From: JADLGJ01 sp031423615
Lineage (GTDB): Bacteria > Omnitrophota > Gorgyraeia > Zapsychrales > JANLHA01
Length of the DNA stretch: 64,000 bases
NCBI GenBank assembly: GCA_031423615.1
Contig: JANPFV010000015.1
Location: forward strand, 22,297-86,296
Direction of reading: 5' to 3'
Shown here: one piece after another, positions 1-9,045 of the stretch
Layout of the letters: the number at the start of each line of letters is the position of its first letter
Position numbering within the stretch: position 1 is the stretch's first letter
The notes under the pieces: model-generated
Told to the model about the DNA's origin: nothing
The model's database searches: none
The model's input: the letters and a program-made list of their open reading frames with translations, nothing else
Translations under genes and position numbers: made by a program

Positions 1-72
1 GTCCATCCTTTTGTTTTAAGGCGTGTCCGCGTTTGGGAAAGTGAAACTTCGAGTATAACCTATTTTGAATGA
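1..72 (+). CDS. queD: QueD, 6-carboxytetrahydropterin synthase (C-terminal fragment)
   Basis: The window opens inside a reading frame whose last 23 codons end in VRVWESETSSITYFE and a TGA. VRVWET-(S/T)S-A-Y is the usual end of QueD, which makes 6-carboxytetrahydropterin, the substrate of QueE. The stop overlaps the start of queC as ATGA, so the two are translationally coupled. Its identity rests on this short tail plus its position before queC, queE and queF. The active-site residues lie outside the window. Confidence 0.8.
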   Translation, partial: VHPFVLRRVRVWESETSSITYFE

Positions 73-722
73 TGAAAAAAAAAGCTGTTGTCCTTTTATC
101 CGGCGGTTTAGATTCCGCGACGACACTTTTTGCCAGCCAAGCGAAAGGTTATCAAACGTTCTGTCTGATTTTTGACTATGGTCAGCGGCACCGCAAAGAA
201 ATCCTTTGCGCTAAAAAGTTGGCGCAAGCGACCCAAAGCGATTATAAAATTGTTAAAATTGGATTGCCGTGGGGAGGATCAGCCTTAACGGACAAAAAAA
301 TCGCTTTACCAAAAAATCGCAAGAATATTCCGAATGAAATTCCCGTCACCTATGTTCCGGCGAGGAATATTATCTTTTTGAGTTTTGCCGCCTCTTATGC
401 TGAAGCACTCGGAGCGCAAGCGATCTTTATCGGGGCCAATGCTGTGGATTATTCAGGTTATCCCGATTGCCGGCCGTCTTTTTATAAGGCCTTTGCCCGG
501 GTTATGAAATGCGGTTTAAAGACGGGGGTTTCCGGGCAAGTGATCAAAATTCATACCCCTCTTATCCGTAAGACCAAGGCGGAAATTATTCGGATCGGCC
601 GCAAACTCAACGTTCCTTATGATTTGACATGGTCATGCTACGCCGGCGGGAAAAATCCTTGCGGGGTATGCGACAGTTGTCTTTTGCGTACCAAAGGTTT
701 CCGCGAAGCCATAAATTCATAA
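69..722 (+). CDS. queC: QueC, 7-cyano-7-deazaguanine synthase
   Basis: This is an ATP-dependent ligase that converts 7-carboxy-7-deazaguanine to preQ0 in queuosine synthesis. The 217-residue protein starts with the PP-loop SGGLDS near residue 11, has FDYGQRH, and ends with a zinc-binding cluster CYAGG..PCGVCDSC near residues 197-211. Its length is normal for the family. The ATG overlaps the queD stop (ATGA). A 51-bp gap separates it from queE, and the order queD-queC-queE-queF fits one operon for tRNA modification in the cytoplasm. Confidence 0.95.
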   Translation: MMKKKAVVLLSGGLDSATTLFASQAKGYQTFCLIFDYGQRHRKEILCAKKLAQATQSDYKIVKIGLPWGGSALTDKKIALPKNRKNIPNEIPVTYVPARNIIFLSFAASYAEALGAQAIFIGANAVDYSGYPDCRPSFYKAFARVMKCGLKTGVSGQVIKIHTPLIRKTKAEIIRIGRKLNVPYDLTWSCYAGGKNPCGVCDSCLLRTKGFREAINS

Positions 723-773
723 TAAAATCCATACTGTTTTTAAAGACTATGTTTTGCTGCTAAAGGTTTTTCA

Positions 774-1472
774 ATGACGACCGCAAAAATCTCAGAAATT
801 TTTCAATCCATTCAAGGCGAGGGCAAATATGCCGGCTTCCGCCAAGTCTTTGTGCGCTTTTTTGGTTGCCATATGCATTGCTCCTGGTGCGATACGCCCG
901 AGTCCATTGGTGACACTACGCGCAATTATCACGAAATGACCTTGTCTGCGGTTTTTGCCAGGATTAAAGAACTTTGGCCGGATTGTCATTCGGTGAGTTT
1001 AACCGGAGGGGAACCGTTATTGCAGGCAGAATTTATAACCCAGCTTTTACCGCTTTTAAAAAAAGCCCGCATGCCGGTGCATTTGGAAACCAGCGGCGTT
1101 CTTTATAGGAATTTAGCACAAGTCATCAAGAATATCGATACCATCGCCATGGATATCAAGTTGCCAAGCTCGACGGGAGAACGGGCTTTTTGGAAAGAGC
1201 ACGAGCAGTTTTTAAGGCTGGCCCGTAAGGGCAAAAAGGATGTTTTTGTTAAAGCCATTATCAGCCGTCACACTTCCCCAAAAGATTTACTGCGAGCCGT
1301 CAAAATTTTAAAAGACGTGGATCCCAATATGCTTTTTATACTGCAACCCAATACGTTTGATTTGAATAATGGGGTCGTACAAAAATGCCAAGATTTTCAG
1401 AGACGGTGTTTTAAAATTTTGCCCAACACGCGTGTGCTGCCGCAAATGCATAAATTTATGAAAATCCGCTAA
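774..1472 (+). CDS. queE: QueE, 7-carboxy-7-deazaguanine synthase
   Basis: This radical SAM enzyme rearranges carboxytetrahydropterin to 7-carboxy-7-deazaguanine. The cluster motif C32-HMH-C36-SW-C39 (CX3CX2C) is intact. It is preceded by the family signature IQGEGKYAG at residues 13-21 and followed by the SAM-binding TGGEPLLQ near residue 82. At 232 residues it is a full-length member. The ribosome site before ATG 774 is weak (AAAGG about 8 bases upstream). It lies between queC and queF, which supports the assignment. Confidence 0.94.
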   Translation: MTTAKISEIFQSIQGEGKYAGFRQVFVRFFGCHMHCSWCDTPESIGDTTRNYHEMTLSAVFARIKELWPDCHSVSLTGGEPLLQAEFITQLLPLLKKARMPVHLETSGVLYRNLAQVIKNIDTIAMDIKLPSSTGERAFWKEHEQFLRLARKGKKDVFVKAIISRHTSPKDLLRAVKILKDVDPNMLFILQPNTFDLNNGVVQKCQDFQRRCFKILPNTRVLPQMHKFMKIR

Positions 1473-1483
1473 GGAGAGTTGCA

Positions 1484-1885
1484 ATGAAAAAAAATAAAAG
1501 TTCATACGAAGGATTGCAATCGCATGTGCGCGACTTGAAAACGCCTCCGATTGAGGTTTGGAAAAATCAGTATGCGAGCCGGGACTATACGGTGGAAATA
1601 GAAATTCCCGAGTTCACATGCATTTGCCCTAAAACCGGACTTCCGGATTTTGCCACGATCAAAATTGATTACATCCCGGGGCAAACATGTCTAGAATTAA
1701 AGTCTTTGAAAATGTACATCGTTTTCTTTAGGGAGATTGGGATTTTTCATGAGCATTTAACAAACAAAGTTCTCGACGACATTGTTAAGGCTTGCGCTCC
1801 CCGGTGGGCCCGGGTCACGGCCGTGATGAACCCCCGCGGAGGCCTGGCGACAGCGGTCAGCGCGGAATATGAAGGGAGGAAATAA
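1484..1885 (+). CDS. queF: QueF, NADPH-dependent preQ0 reductase (type I)
   Basis: QueF reduces the nitrile of preQ0 to the amine of preQ1. The 133-residue size marks the short, type I form. The catalytic cysteine is C48 in FTCICPKTGLPDFA (it forms the thioimide), and the NADPH/substrate motif ELKSLKMY follows near residue 71. A clear AAGGAGA ribosome site sits before ATG 1484. The stop shares a base with the rph start (TAATG). Together with queD/C/E it completes preQ1 synthesis after the GTP cyclohydrolase step, whose gene is not in the window. Confidence 0.94.
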   Translation: MKKNKSSYEGLQSHVRDLKTPPIEVWKNQYASRDYTVEIEIPEFTCICPKTGLPDFATIKIDYIPGQTCLELKSLKMYIVFFREIGIFHEHLTNKVLDDIVKACAPRWARVTAVMNPRGGLATAVSAEYEGRK

Positions 1886-2592
1886 TGATCAGGGCCGACG
1901 GAAGAAAGTTCAATCAATTGCGTAAGATTACGGTCACGTGCCCTTTTAATAAGCATGCGGAGGGTTCGTGTTTGATCGAATTCGGCGATACCAAGGTCGC
2001 TTGTACTGCGACGGTGGAAGACAGTGTCCCGCCGTTTTTACGGAATTCCGGCAAAGGCTGGGTCACGGCCGAGTATGGCATGCTGCCCCGTTCGACCCAT
2101 ACGCGGATGAACCGCGACAAAACATTGACGACGGGACGGACCCTGGAAATCCAGCGTTTGATCGGGCGTTCTCTGCGGGCCATTCTTGATACCAGTAAGA
2201 TGGGAGAGAGGACCATTAAAATCGATTGCGATGTTTTACAAGCTGACGGCGGAACACGTACGGCGTCGGTGACCGGCGGGTATATCGCCTTGGTTTTAGC
2301 GGTTAAAAAATTATTAAAGACCGGAATCCTGACCGTTAATCCCTTGACGGATTCCGTTGCGGCCGTTAGCGTCGGGATTTATAAAGGGCAGCCGGTTTTA
2401 GATTTGCCGTATGAGGAGGATTCTGCGGCCGACATGGACATGAATGTGGTCATGGTCGGCAAAGGACAATTTGTCGAAGTGCAAGGCACAGCCGAGAAAA
2501 ATTCTTTTTCCAAGAAAGACATGGATCAGCTTTTAAAATTAGCGGAAACGGGAATTAAAAAACTAAAAACCATCCAGAAAAAATATGCGTGA
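1885..2592 (+). CDS. rph: RNase PH
   Basis: This is a phosphorolytic 3'-5' exoribonuclease that trims tRNA 3' ends. The 235-residue protein shows the family start (R-DGRK-NQLR), SCLIEFGDTKVACTATVE, the GKGWVTAEYGMLPRST segment near residue 50, the GRTLEIQRLIGRSLRA RNA-binding stretch, and QADGGTRTASVTGG. The start overlaps queF by one base, so it belongs to the same transcript. A tRNA maturation enzyme next to tRNA modification genes is a sensible pairing. The end overlaps rdgB by 8 bases. Confidence 0.95.
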   Translation: MIRADGRKFNQLRKITVTCPFNKHAEGSCLIEFGDTKVACTATVEDSVPPFLRNSGKGWVTAEYGMLPRSTHTRMNRDKTLTTGRTLEIQRLIGRSLRAILDTSKMGERTIKIDCDVLQADGGTRTASVTGGYIALVLAVKKLLKTGILTVNPLTDSVAAVSVGIYKGQPVLDLPYEEDSAADMDMNVVMVGKGQFVEVQGTAEKNSFSKKDMDQLLKLAETGIKKLKTIQKKYA

Positions 2593-3196
2593 ACTGCTCG
2601 TCGCCACCAAGAATCAGGGCAAGATGCGGGAAATCCGTGAACTTCTCAAGGAGTTTGATGTTAAAGTGACTTCATTGGCGGATTATCCGGATTGCCCTGC
2701 GATTGTTGAAGACGGAAAGACTTTCAAAGCCAATGCGATCAAGAAAGCGATGGTCATTGGCCAGCATACCGGAAAATTGACCTTGGGCGAAGATTCCGGT
2801 TTACAAGTCAAGGCCTTGAAAAACCAGCCGGGCATTTATTCCGCGCGTTTTTCTGGCCCGGACGCGACGGACGAAAAAAACAACAATAAATTGTTGGCCT
2901 CGTTGAAAAATGTTTCTTTGACCCATCGCCAAGCCCGCTATCGCTGTGTCGCCGCTTTATGTGAAGGAGAAAAGCTTGTCGGAGTCGTTGAGGGCAGCTG
3001 TGCGGGGATGATCATCGATAAACGTCGAGGGAAAAACGGGTTTGGTTACGATCCGCTTTTTTTAATTCCCCGTTATCAACGAACATTTGGCGAACTTGAT
3101 CCGGCCATTAAAGCGCAAATCAGCCATCGCGCCCGCGCCTTAAAGAAGCTCAAAATTTTTCTGGCGCAATATTTTAAATCCCACGGACAAAAATGA
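2585..3196 (+). CDS. rdgB: RdgB/HAM1, dITP/XTP pyrophosphatase
   Basis: This house-cleaning enzyme hydrolyses non-canonical purine triphosphates (ITP, dITP, XTP) to the monophosphates. The 203-residue protein has the N-terminal ATKNQGKMREIRELL, the catalytic LGEDSGLQVKAL near residue 68, PGIYSARFSG, and the C-terminal GKNGFGYDPLF and SHRARAL motifs. All are family signatures. It overlaps rph by 8 bases and ends the operon. The rph-rdgB pairing is common in many bacteria. Confidence 0.95.
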   Translation: MRELLVATKNQGKMREIRELLKEFDVKVTSLADYPDCPAIVEDGKTFKANAIKKAMVIGQHTGKLTLGEDSGLQVKALKNQPGIYSARFSGPDATDEKNNNKLLASLKNVSLTHRQARYRCVAALCEGEKLVGVVEGSCAGMIIDKRRGKNGFGYDPLFLIPRYQRTFGELDPAIKAQISHRARALKKLKIFLAQYFKSHGQK

Positions 3197-3290
3197 TTAT
3201 TTGGATGAACTTCTCCTGAAAAGAAAAATCTCTATTAAAGCAAGACTGTTTCCCCCCCAAAGTAGAATTCTCTTTTATGTGTCGGGTCAA
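3197..3290. other. Convergent intergenic gap
   Basis: This 94-bp gap separates the end of rdgB from the end of the minus-strand AsmA-like gene. It contains a C-rich run near 3253 but no hairpin followed by a T tract that I can support as a terminator on either strand. Confidence 0.5.
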
Positions 3291-6077
3291 TTAATGGTCG
3301 AGAATATCTTCCATCATGCCGGTGATTCCCTGAAAGATTGATCCTGTGGTTTTTTCCAGCATTTTCAAGGGAAGGATTTTGTATTTGATCTGGGGTTCAG
3401 AAAATGTTCCGGTGAGTTTGATTCCGATGATATTCTTTACCACTTGCGAAATGATGGTGGTGGGTACCGCTTGGATAACCGAAGCCCCGACAAGCGGTGC
3501 TTCGCGAACTTTCGCAATCACGTCAAAATTGATATTACGGTCTAGGTCTATCCAGCCTCGCGCTGAAAGATCGGCGGGAACGCTCTTTAAAATCAAATCT
3601 TCCGTGGAAAGCCGTCCCCCCGCTATTTTGAAAGACGCTTTTCCTTCGGCAAATTCAATTCTTTTATAATCCTCCACGATCAAGCTGTTAAACAAGATCT
3701 TCCATATCCCTTTGAGCACTTCAAATTCAAGCAGTTTCCCGTTATTGACAAGGATTGCGCCGGTGCCCTTTAAATTCTTAGGGTTGAAAAAAGGTCCGCT
3801 CATTTTCAAGTTAGCTGATAAAGTCCCGGAAAAATCTTTTTTTTCTAAAGAAGGAAAATTCTTTTTCAGTTGGGATAAATCAAATCCGGAAATTTCTGCC
3901 GAGATATCCACGGGGACATTCTCCGCCGTCAGTGCTAACTTTGCATCGACAGAAAGACGGCCGTCATAAATGACCGTGGTGAGTTTTATATCTTTCACAT
4001 TTTCTTCGCGCGTCGAGCAATCCGCCGCTATATTTTGAAAATTATATCCATAAAGGGTGACAGAAGGGGAGGTGATTTTTGCCGAGAGATTCAGTTTCTG
4101 TAAAGACATGGCCGGTAAAATATATTCCCCTTTAAAGGTGACAACCCCCGCGGGAGAAATCGCTTCCAAATTCTCCGGCGGATCTTTCAATAAGGCGAGA
4201 TCGGTAAGATCGAGTTGAATCATGCCCTTGAGGTGAGCATTGGGAGGGGTGCTGCGGATTTCGATGTCGCCTGTGAGATCAAATGAGGATTTGTAATATT
4301 GCCCGCGAAGGGAGGAAAATGAAATGATGTTTTCATCTGCCGTGCCAGTTAAGGACACTTTTAAATTTTCTTTTGAAAGAGTCGCCTGGATTTGCGGGGC
4401 CTTGAAATTTTTTATTGTTCCGGATAAAGAAATGGGCTTATGCTGGAACACAAAATTTAAGTTTTCACTGGAAGCTTGGTCGCGGCTGAAAGAAAGTTTG
4501 CCTTTGAGATTTTTTATCCCCCCGATTTTTGGAAGACCCAGTAAAGTATCATCGGCGAAGAAAATGGCGCCGCTGTAATTGAGACGTCCGGAGTCGATCT
4601 GAGGGTCGCGGTTTAAGACAAGGTCAAAAGCGGGATGGCCTTCGAATTTTATTTGCGGGGACGTTGTGATGCTCAGGTTCTGTGTCTTAAAATGCCCTTG
4701 CCCGGTAAGGACGGAATGATCATCGGTTATATTGATATTTTCTCCGTCGATATTTCCGCTGATCATTTTGTCCAGAAAAAAACCGGTCACGCTTTGAGAG
4801 GAAAAGTTCGGAACCTTTAAAACGATGTCTGCGTCCTTCTTCAGGATTTTTATTGCGGCGGTGCTGAGACCAGCCGTGATGTCCCAAACCTCATCTTTGA
4901 AAGTCCCCTTGGTGATTTTAACAAGGCCGGAAAGGTCAAGCGCGGAACCTTGTTTGTTAAAGCGGACACTTTTAACCTCGGTATCGCCGGTCAAGGTCTG
5001 GCCCGCAAAAATCATTTTTGCTTCCCGGTCGAATACATCCCCTGTCATGTGAAACTGATCCCCTCTTTTTTGAAAATCAATATTTGTGCCGGAGAAATTC
5101 CCCGCAAATGTTTTGTCATTATTAATGGTGATCGCTGTATTCGGGGCCAAGAACTTGCCTCGCACATCGAAATCACGGCCTTTTTTACGGTAGATAAAAT
5201 TTTCCGAAATCACGGTCCCCTTCGTCCGTACCGCGGGAGAGGTCTTCGTCGTAATATCGACGGTGCCGGCCATGGAACCGGCCAGCAGAAATTCTCCATC
5301 CTTAAATTTGAAATTCAGTTCGGCTGTTGTGATCAGCCATTGATCAAAAACAACATACAGGGGGACTCCCGTCAAGCTGATAAAGGCCGGAGGGTTCAAA
5401 TTTTTTATGTCAATCACCGCCTTCAATTCTTTATTCGCAGTGATAAATTCTCCGTTGGCCTTGAATGTGGAATGGCTGACCGGGACCCCAAACGCCACGG
5501 TCAAATGAACACGGTCAGGCAGAAGCGTATGGACGCTGGCTTCCAGGTCCGTGATGGTTTGCGTGGCGTGCGGGTCGGAAATGATGATCTGACCATTTTC
5601 GATATTGACTCCACCGAGGGAAAAGCGGGATTCTTGCGGTTTAATTTTGGCGGCGCCTTGGGGTGATGTTTTACTGTCGGTCTTGGGCGTTAAGAGATCG
5701 GAAAAATTCCATTGGTTGTCGGTGATACGATTGATGTGAATAAGGGGTTTCTGCAAGGTGATGGCCGGGATAAAGACTCGTCCGGTCCGCAAAAGGTCAG
5801 GCAAAGGAACACTAAAACGGACTTCTTCGACCATGACAAAAGGCAAAGGGCTGTTTCCTTTTTCTCCCACACGGACCCCTTGGAGTACAAAACCTTTGGC
5901 CAGATGAAAACTCATTTTATCGATCGTGACCTCACGTTTGAAAAAAATCTTGGCTTTCGTCGTAATAAAATTCTTGGCTTGAATGGGAAGAAAAACAGTG
6001 TTGAGATAGAAGAGGGCTGTCTCTGCCAATAAAAGAAGAAGACAGAGAATGAAGATGGTCTTTTTCAAACGGTGCAT
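3291..6077 (-). CDS. AsmA-like / DUF748-type inner-membrane anchored protein
   Basis: The product is about 928 residues with one N-terminal membrane anchor (KKTIFILCLLLLLAETALFY, residues 5-24), followed by a long beta-rich periplasmic region. This is typical of AsmA and related bridge-like proteins implicated in lipid transport or outer-membrane assembly. The C-terminal region (GKLLEFEVLKGIWKIL, VPADLSARGWIDLDRNINFD, then GIKLTGTFSEPQIKYKI) matches the AsmA C-terminal domain. A longer frame runs up to 6137, but I prefer ATG 6077: it directly precedes the membrane anchor and lies 6 bases after a near-consensus promoter. The gene stands alone and diverges from the glycan cluster. Substrate unknown. 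Confidence 0.8.
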   Translation of the reverse strand: MHRLKKTIFILCLLLLLAETALFYLNTVFLPIQAKNFITTKAKIFFKREVTIDKMSFHLAKGFVLQGVRVGEKGNSPLPFVMVEEVRFSVPLPDLLRTGRVFIPAITLQKPLIHINRITDNQWNFSDLLTPKTDSKTSPQGAAKIKPQESRFSLGGVNIENGQIIISDPHATQTITDLEASVHTLLPDRVHLTVAFGVPVSHSTFKANGEFITANKELKAVIDIKNLNPPAFISLTGVPLYVVFDQWLITTAELNFKFKDGEFLLAGSMAGTVDITTKTSPAVRTKGTVISENFIYRKKGRDFDVRGKFLAPNTAITINNDKTFAGNFSGTNIDFQKRGDQFHMTGDVFDREAKMIFAGQTLTGDTEVKSVRFNKQGSALDLSGLVKITKGTFKDEVWDITAGLSTAAIKILKKDADIVLKVPNFSSQSVTGFFLDKMISGNIDGENINITDDHSVLTGQGHFKTQNLSITTSPQIKFEGHPAFDLVLNRDPQIDSGRLNYSGAIFFADDTLLGLPKIGGIKNLKGKLSFSRDQASSENLNFVFQHKPISLSGTIKNFKAPQIQATLSKENLKVSLTGTADENIISFSSLRGQYYKSSFDLTGDIEIRSTPPNAHLKGMIQLDLTDLALLKDPPENLEAISPAGVVTFKGEYILPAMSLQKLNLSAKITSPSVTLYGYNFQNIAADCSTREENVKDIKLTTVIYDGRLSVDAKLALTAENVPVDISAEISGFDLSQLKKNFPSLEKKDFSGTLSANLKMSGPFFNPKNLKGTGAILVNNGKLLEFEVLKGIWKILFNSLIVEDYKRIEFAEGKASFKIAGGRLSTEDLILKSVPADLSARGWIDLDRNINFDVIAKVREAPLVGASVIQAVPTTIISQVVKNIIGIKLTGTFSEPQIKYKILPLKMLEKTTGSIFQGITGMMEDILDH

Positions 6078-6083
6078 GACGGC

Positions 6084-6112
6084 ATTATATAGAAAGTGTC
6101 CCTGCTGTTCAA
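6084..6112 (-). promoter_or_regulatory. Sigma-70-type promoter for the AsmA-like gene
   Basis: On the minus strand, TTGAAC (plus coordinates 6107-6112), a 17-bp spacer and a perfect TATAAT (6084-6089) lie immediately before ATG 6077. Only 6 bases separate the -10 box from the ATG, so the transcript would begin at or within a few bases of the start codon. There is no room for a ribosome site, which implies leaderless translation. Confidence 0.6.
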
Positions 6113-6237
6113 GGTTCGCCCAAAATGTTCTTAACAAGAATAATCGGTGATTTTATTGATTTTGGAAGATGGTTATAGTAAATTAAAGGCATTCAAAGAA
6201 CGATCCGCGCGTCCCGTTTTTAAAAAGCCAGAGGTCT

Positions 6238-7134
6238 ATGGTTCCAAGTTCTGCACAATTATTATCGCAAGTTGCTGTTCCGCTGGACACCGATTACATC
6301 GGCATTTATCTGACCAATCGCTGCTTTTTATCCTGTCCTTATTGCATTACCAATTACAATGAACAATTTATCAATTTAAAAATTTTTCGCGAGTTAGAAC
6401 CCGACGAATGGATCGAGGCGTTGAACCGTTTGGTTCTGCCGCCGGGTGTGCCGTTGACATTTCAAGGAGGGGAACCTTTTATTTACAAAGGCATTTGGGA
6501 AATTTTAGAAAATATTCATCATAAGGTCGATATTCTGACCGCGCTTCCGCCGCAAGTCACCGTCGAAAAATTTAAACAGCTCAAGAAGATGAACTGGCAC
6601 CGCCGGGACGCCCCTTACCCAGCGATCCGGGTGAGTTATCATAAAGGCCAGAACGACTATAAGCAGCTCGTCGCTCGCATTAAGGAATTGCAGGAATTTT
6701 TAAGTATCGGTCTTTTTACCGTTGAACACCCGGCGTACCCGGAATTAATCGAAGAGGTTCGCGCTTATGCCAATGAGCATGGTGTAGAGTTTCGCACCAA
6801 ATCTTTTTTAGGCGAATGGGAAGGAAAAACATACAGCCGTTACAAATATCCCGATGCCTGCGGCAGCCGTCCTATAAAAAAAAATGTCAGGTGTAAAAAT
6901 ACAGTCTTCCCGATCGGGCCCGATGGAAATATTTACCGCTGCCATTCGGATTTATATGGCCGCCGACAGGACATGGTCATTGGAAATCTAATGGATCCGG
7001 AATTAAAAATGGAGCACCGTCATCGCCATTGTGCTTTTTACGGGACGTGTATCCCCTGTGATGTCAAAATCAAGACCAACCACCTTCAGCAAGACGGTTA
7101 TACGTCGATTGATATTCTCTTCGAGGATGAGTAA
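6238..7134 (+). CDS. Radical SAM protein with C-terminal auxiliary cysteine cluster
   Basis: The 298-residue protein contains the radical SAM motif CFLSCPYC (CX3CX2C) near residue 30 and FQGGEPF near residue 77. Its C-terminus holds several cysteines (CKNTVFPIGPDGNIYRCHSD, then HCAFYGTCIPC), which look like an SPASM-type extra iron-sulfur site. SPASM proteins often modify peptides or sugars, but I cannot name the substrate. It is the first gene of the long glycan-type run and overlaps the next gene by 8 bases, so a role in the same pathway is likely. A role in RiPP modification is not supported, as no precursor peptide is visible. Confidence 0.75.
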   Translation: MVPSSAQLLSQVAVPLDTDYIGIYLTNRCFLSCPYCITNYNEQFINLKIFRELEPDEWIEALNRLVLPPGVPLTFQGGEPFIYKGIWEILENIHHKVDILTALPPQVTVEKFKQLKKMNWHRRDAPYPAIRVSYHKGQNDYKQLVARIKELQEFLSIGLFTVEHPAYPELIEEVRAYANEHGVEFRTKSFLGEWEGKTYSRYKYPDACGSRPIKKNVRCKNTVFPIGPDGNIYRCHSDLYGRRQDMVIGNLMDPELKMEHRHRHCAFYGTCIPCDVKIKTNHLQQDGYTSIDILFEDE

Positions 7135-8056
7135 TCCCAAAAGAATTCTCATAATCAAGACCGGATTTTCCGAGTTTCTTGATCGCGGCATCTCGACGAC
7201 CGTGAGTCTGGGCGATGTGCTCTTTTGCACGGCGCTTTTGCATGTGTATAAGGATGACCATGTCACTTGGATGACGGCGTGGCCGGTCCGGGAGTTGTTG
7301 ACGGCAAATCCTTTGATTGATGAGCTTTTGATTTTTGGTCCTAAAGTTTTCGAGGAAATCAAGAATCGTGAATTTGATATTCTGGTTAATTTGGAAAAAG
7401 ACATCGGCATCTGCACCTATCTGAGCCAGATCAAAGCCAAGAAACGCTATGGATTTTATTTTAATGAACGTCTGCACGATATCTCGACGTATAAACCATC
7501 CACGCGTTATCTGCTGGCTGGCCAGGAAAACCACCGTGGGGTGGACAAGAATTTTTTTGAGATTTTGTATGAGACGGTCGGTCACAAGTGGCGGGGCCAA
7601 GGCGCTTGTTTGCCGGCGAGAAAAGTGCGCAAGGAAAGATTTGATTTTGGCTTTAATCACGCGGTCGGATCCAAATGGCCGACCAAGGCGTGGTCGCAAG
7701 GGCAATGGAAAAAGTTGGAACACATTTTAGAAAAAAATTATACCATCAGTTGGCAGGAAGGATTTTCAAACCTCAAGAAATATCAGGATTGGCTAAGTTC
7801 CTGCCGGGTCATTGTAACGTCCGATTCGTTGGGGCAAGTGCTGGGGCAGGCCTTGGGAAGAAAAGTCGTCAGTCTTTACGGTCCGACGGATTTCCGCCGG
7901 GTGAAAGGCATTCCCAATATTTTTCCGATCCCGGCGAAGATGGCGTGTCCGCATATGCCTTGCTATTTGTTAACCTGTAAACATCATCAATTTTGCATGG
8001 ACACGATCATGCCGGAAGAAGTGGCCGAGGAGTGTCAAAGGGTCTTATCATCATGA
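7127..8056 (+). CDS. Glycosyltransferase family 9 (heptosyltransferase-like)
   Basis: The product is a 309-residue GT-B fold enzyme. The N-terminus (KRILIIKTGFSEFLD..TVSLGDVLFCTALLH) and the C-terminal sugar-nucleotide half (SCRVIVTSDSLGQVLGQALGRKVVSLYGPTD) match the ADP-heptose:LPS heptosyltransferase family. The frame is open from 7031, but ATG 7127 is chosen because the family N-terminus starts there and it overlaps the upstream stop by 8 bases. Three cysteines near the C-terminus (CPHMPCYLLTC) resemble those of other GT9 members. Likely job: adding a sugar to a lipid-linked or core glycan at the cytoplasmic face. Confidence 0.85.
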   Translation: MSNPKRILIIKTGFSEFLDRGISTTVSLGDVLFCTALLHVYKDDHVTWMTAWPVRELLTANPLIDELLIFGPKVFEEIKNREFDILVNLEKDIGICTYLSQIKAKKRYGFYFNERLHDISTYKPSTRYLLAGQENHRGVDKNFFEILYETVGHKWRGQGACLPARKVRKERFDFGFNHAVGSKWPTKAWSQGQWKKLEHILEKNYTISWQEGFSNLKKYQDWLSSCRVIVTSDSLGQVLGQALGRKVVSLYGPTDFRRVKGIPNIFPIPAKMACPHMPCYLLTCKHHQFCMDTIMPEEVAEECQRVLSS

Positions 8057-9045
8057 AAAAAGTTTTCGTCACGGGTGGGGCCGGTTATGTCGGCGCGGTG
8101 CTGGTCCCTAAATTACTCAAGGCGGGTTATGAGGTCAAAGTGCTTGACCTTTATCTATATGGTGAGGATGTTTTTCACGAATACAAATCCCACCCGCATC
8201 TTATCGAGATCAAAGGAGATCTTCGTGATGTCGCCTTGTTGGAAAGGGAAATCGCCGGCATGGATGCGGTCATTCATCTGGCCTGCATTTCTAATGACCC
8301 CAGTTACGAACTCAATCCCGCGCTCGGAAAGTCTATCAATTACGACGCTTTTCTGCCTTTGGTTGCCATCGCCAAACAACACAAAGTGTCCCGTTTTATT
8401 TTTGCTTCCTCGTCGAGCGTTTATGGATTAAAAGATGATCCTCATGTCACGGAAGATCTTCCTTTGGCTCCCTTAACCGATTATTCCAAATACAAGGCGA
8501 TGTGCGAGAAACATTTATTGGCAGAACAGGCTAAAGATTTTATCGTGGTCATTTTGCGTCCGGCCACGGTGTGCGGATATTCCCCGCGCCTGCGTTTGGA
8601 TTTGACCGTCAATATTTTGACCAATCACGCTATCAACAAAGGACTGATCACCGTTTTCGGCGGAAAGCAAAAACGCCCCAATATTCACATTGAGGACGTC
8701 ACGGATTTGTACGTGCAGACTTTGGAACTCCCCCCAGAGAAAATTGCCGGTCAGATTTTTAATGCCGGATATGAAAATCATACCTTAGATGAGATTGCGG
8801 ATATGGTCCGTCAGGTCATTAAAAATCCTCATCTTAAGATTGTCCATCAAACGACCGACGACAATCGGTCCTATCATATTTCATCAGAAAAAATCGGCCA
8901 GGCTTTGGGATTCCGTCCCCGCCATACAATTGAGCATGCGGTGGCCGATTTAAAGCAAGCCTTTGCGGAAGGTAAAATTCCGGATGCCATGACAGATTCG
9001 AAATATTACAATATTAAGACCATGCAGAAGATGGAATTGCAATGA
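8053..9045 (+). CDS. NAD-dependent nucleotide-sugar epimerase/dehydratase (extended SDR)
   Basis: This 330-residue extended short-chain dehydrogenase has the Rossmann motif GGAGYVG near residue 8, HLACISNDPS, a SSSSVYG segment and the catalytic Y-SKY-K pair (TDYSKYKAMCEK). The C-terminal half contains RPNIHIEDV, typical of enzymes acting on nucleotide sugars. ATG 8053 overlaps the GT9 stop (ATGA). An in-frame start at 7993 would overlap too much and lacks family similarity. The exact sugar cannot be read from the sequence. It overlaps the next gene, again as ATGA. Confidence 0.85.
   Translation: MKKVFVTGGAGYVGAVLVPKLLKAGYEVKVLDLYLYGEDVFHEYKSHPHLIEIKGDLRDVALLEREIAGMDAVIHLACISNDPSYELNPALGKSINYDAFLPLVAIAKQHKVSRFIFASSSSVYGLKDDPHVTEDLPLAPLTDYSKYKAMCEKHLLAEQAKDFIVVILRPATVCGYSPRLRLDLTVNILTNHAINKGLITVFGGKQKRPNIHIEDVTDLYVQTLELPPEKIAGQIFNAGYENHTLDEIADMVRQVIKNPHLKIVHQTTDDNRSYHISSEKIGQALGFRPRHTIEHAVADLKQAFAEGKIPDAMTDSKYYNIKTMQKMELQ

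Noticed and set aside
4950..5666. Plus-strand open frame of 238 codons inside the AsmA-like gene
   Set aside because: It is antisense to a clear family member, has no motif, and overlaps it wholly.
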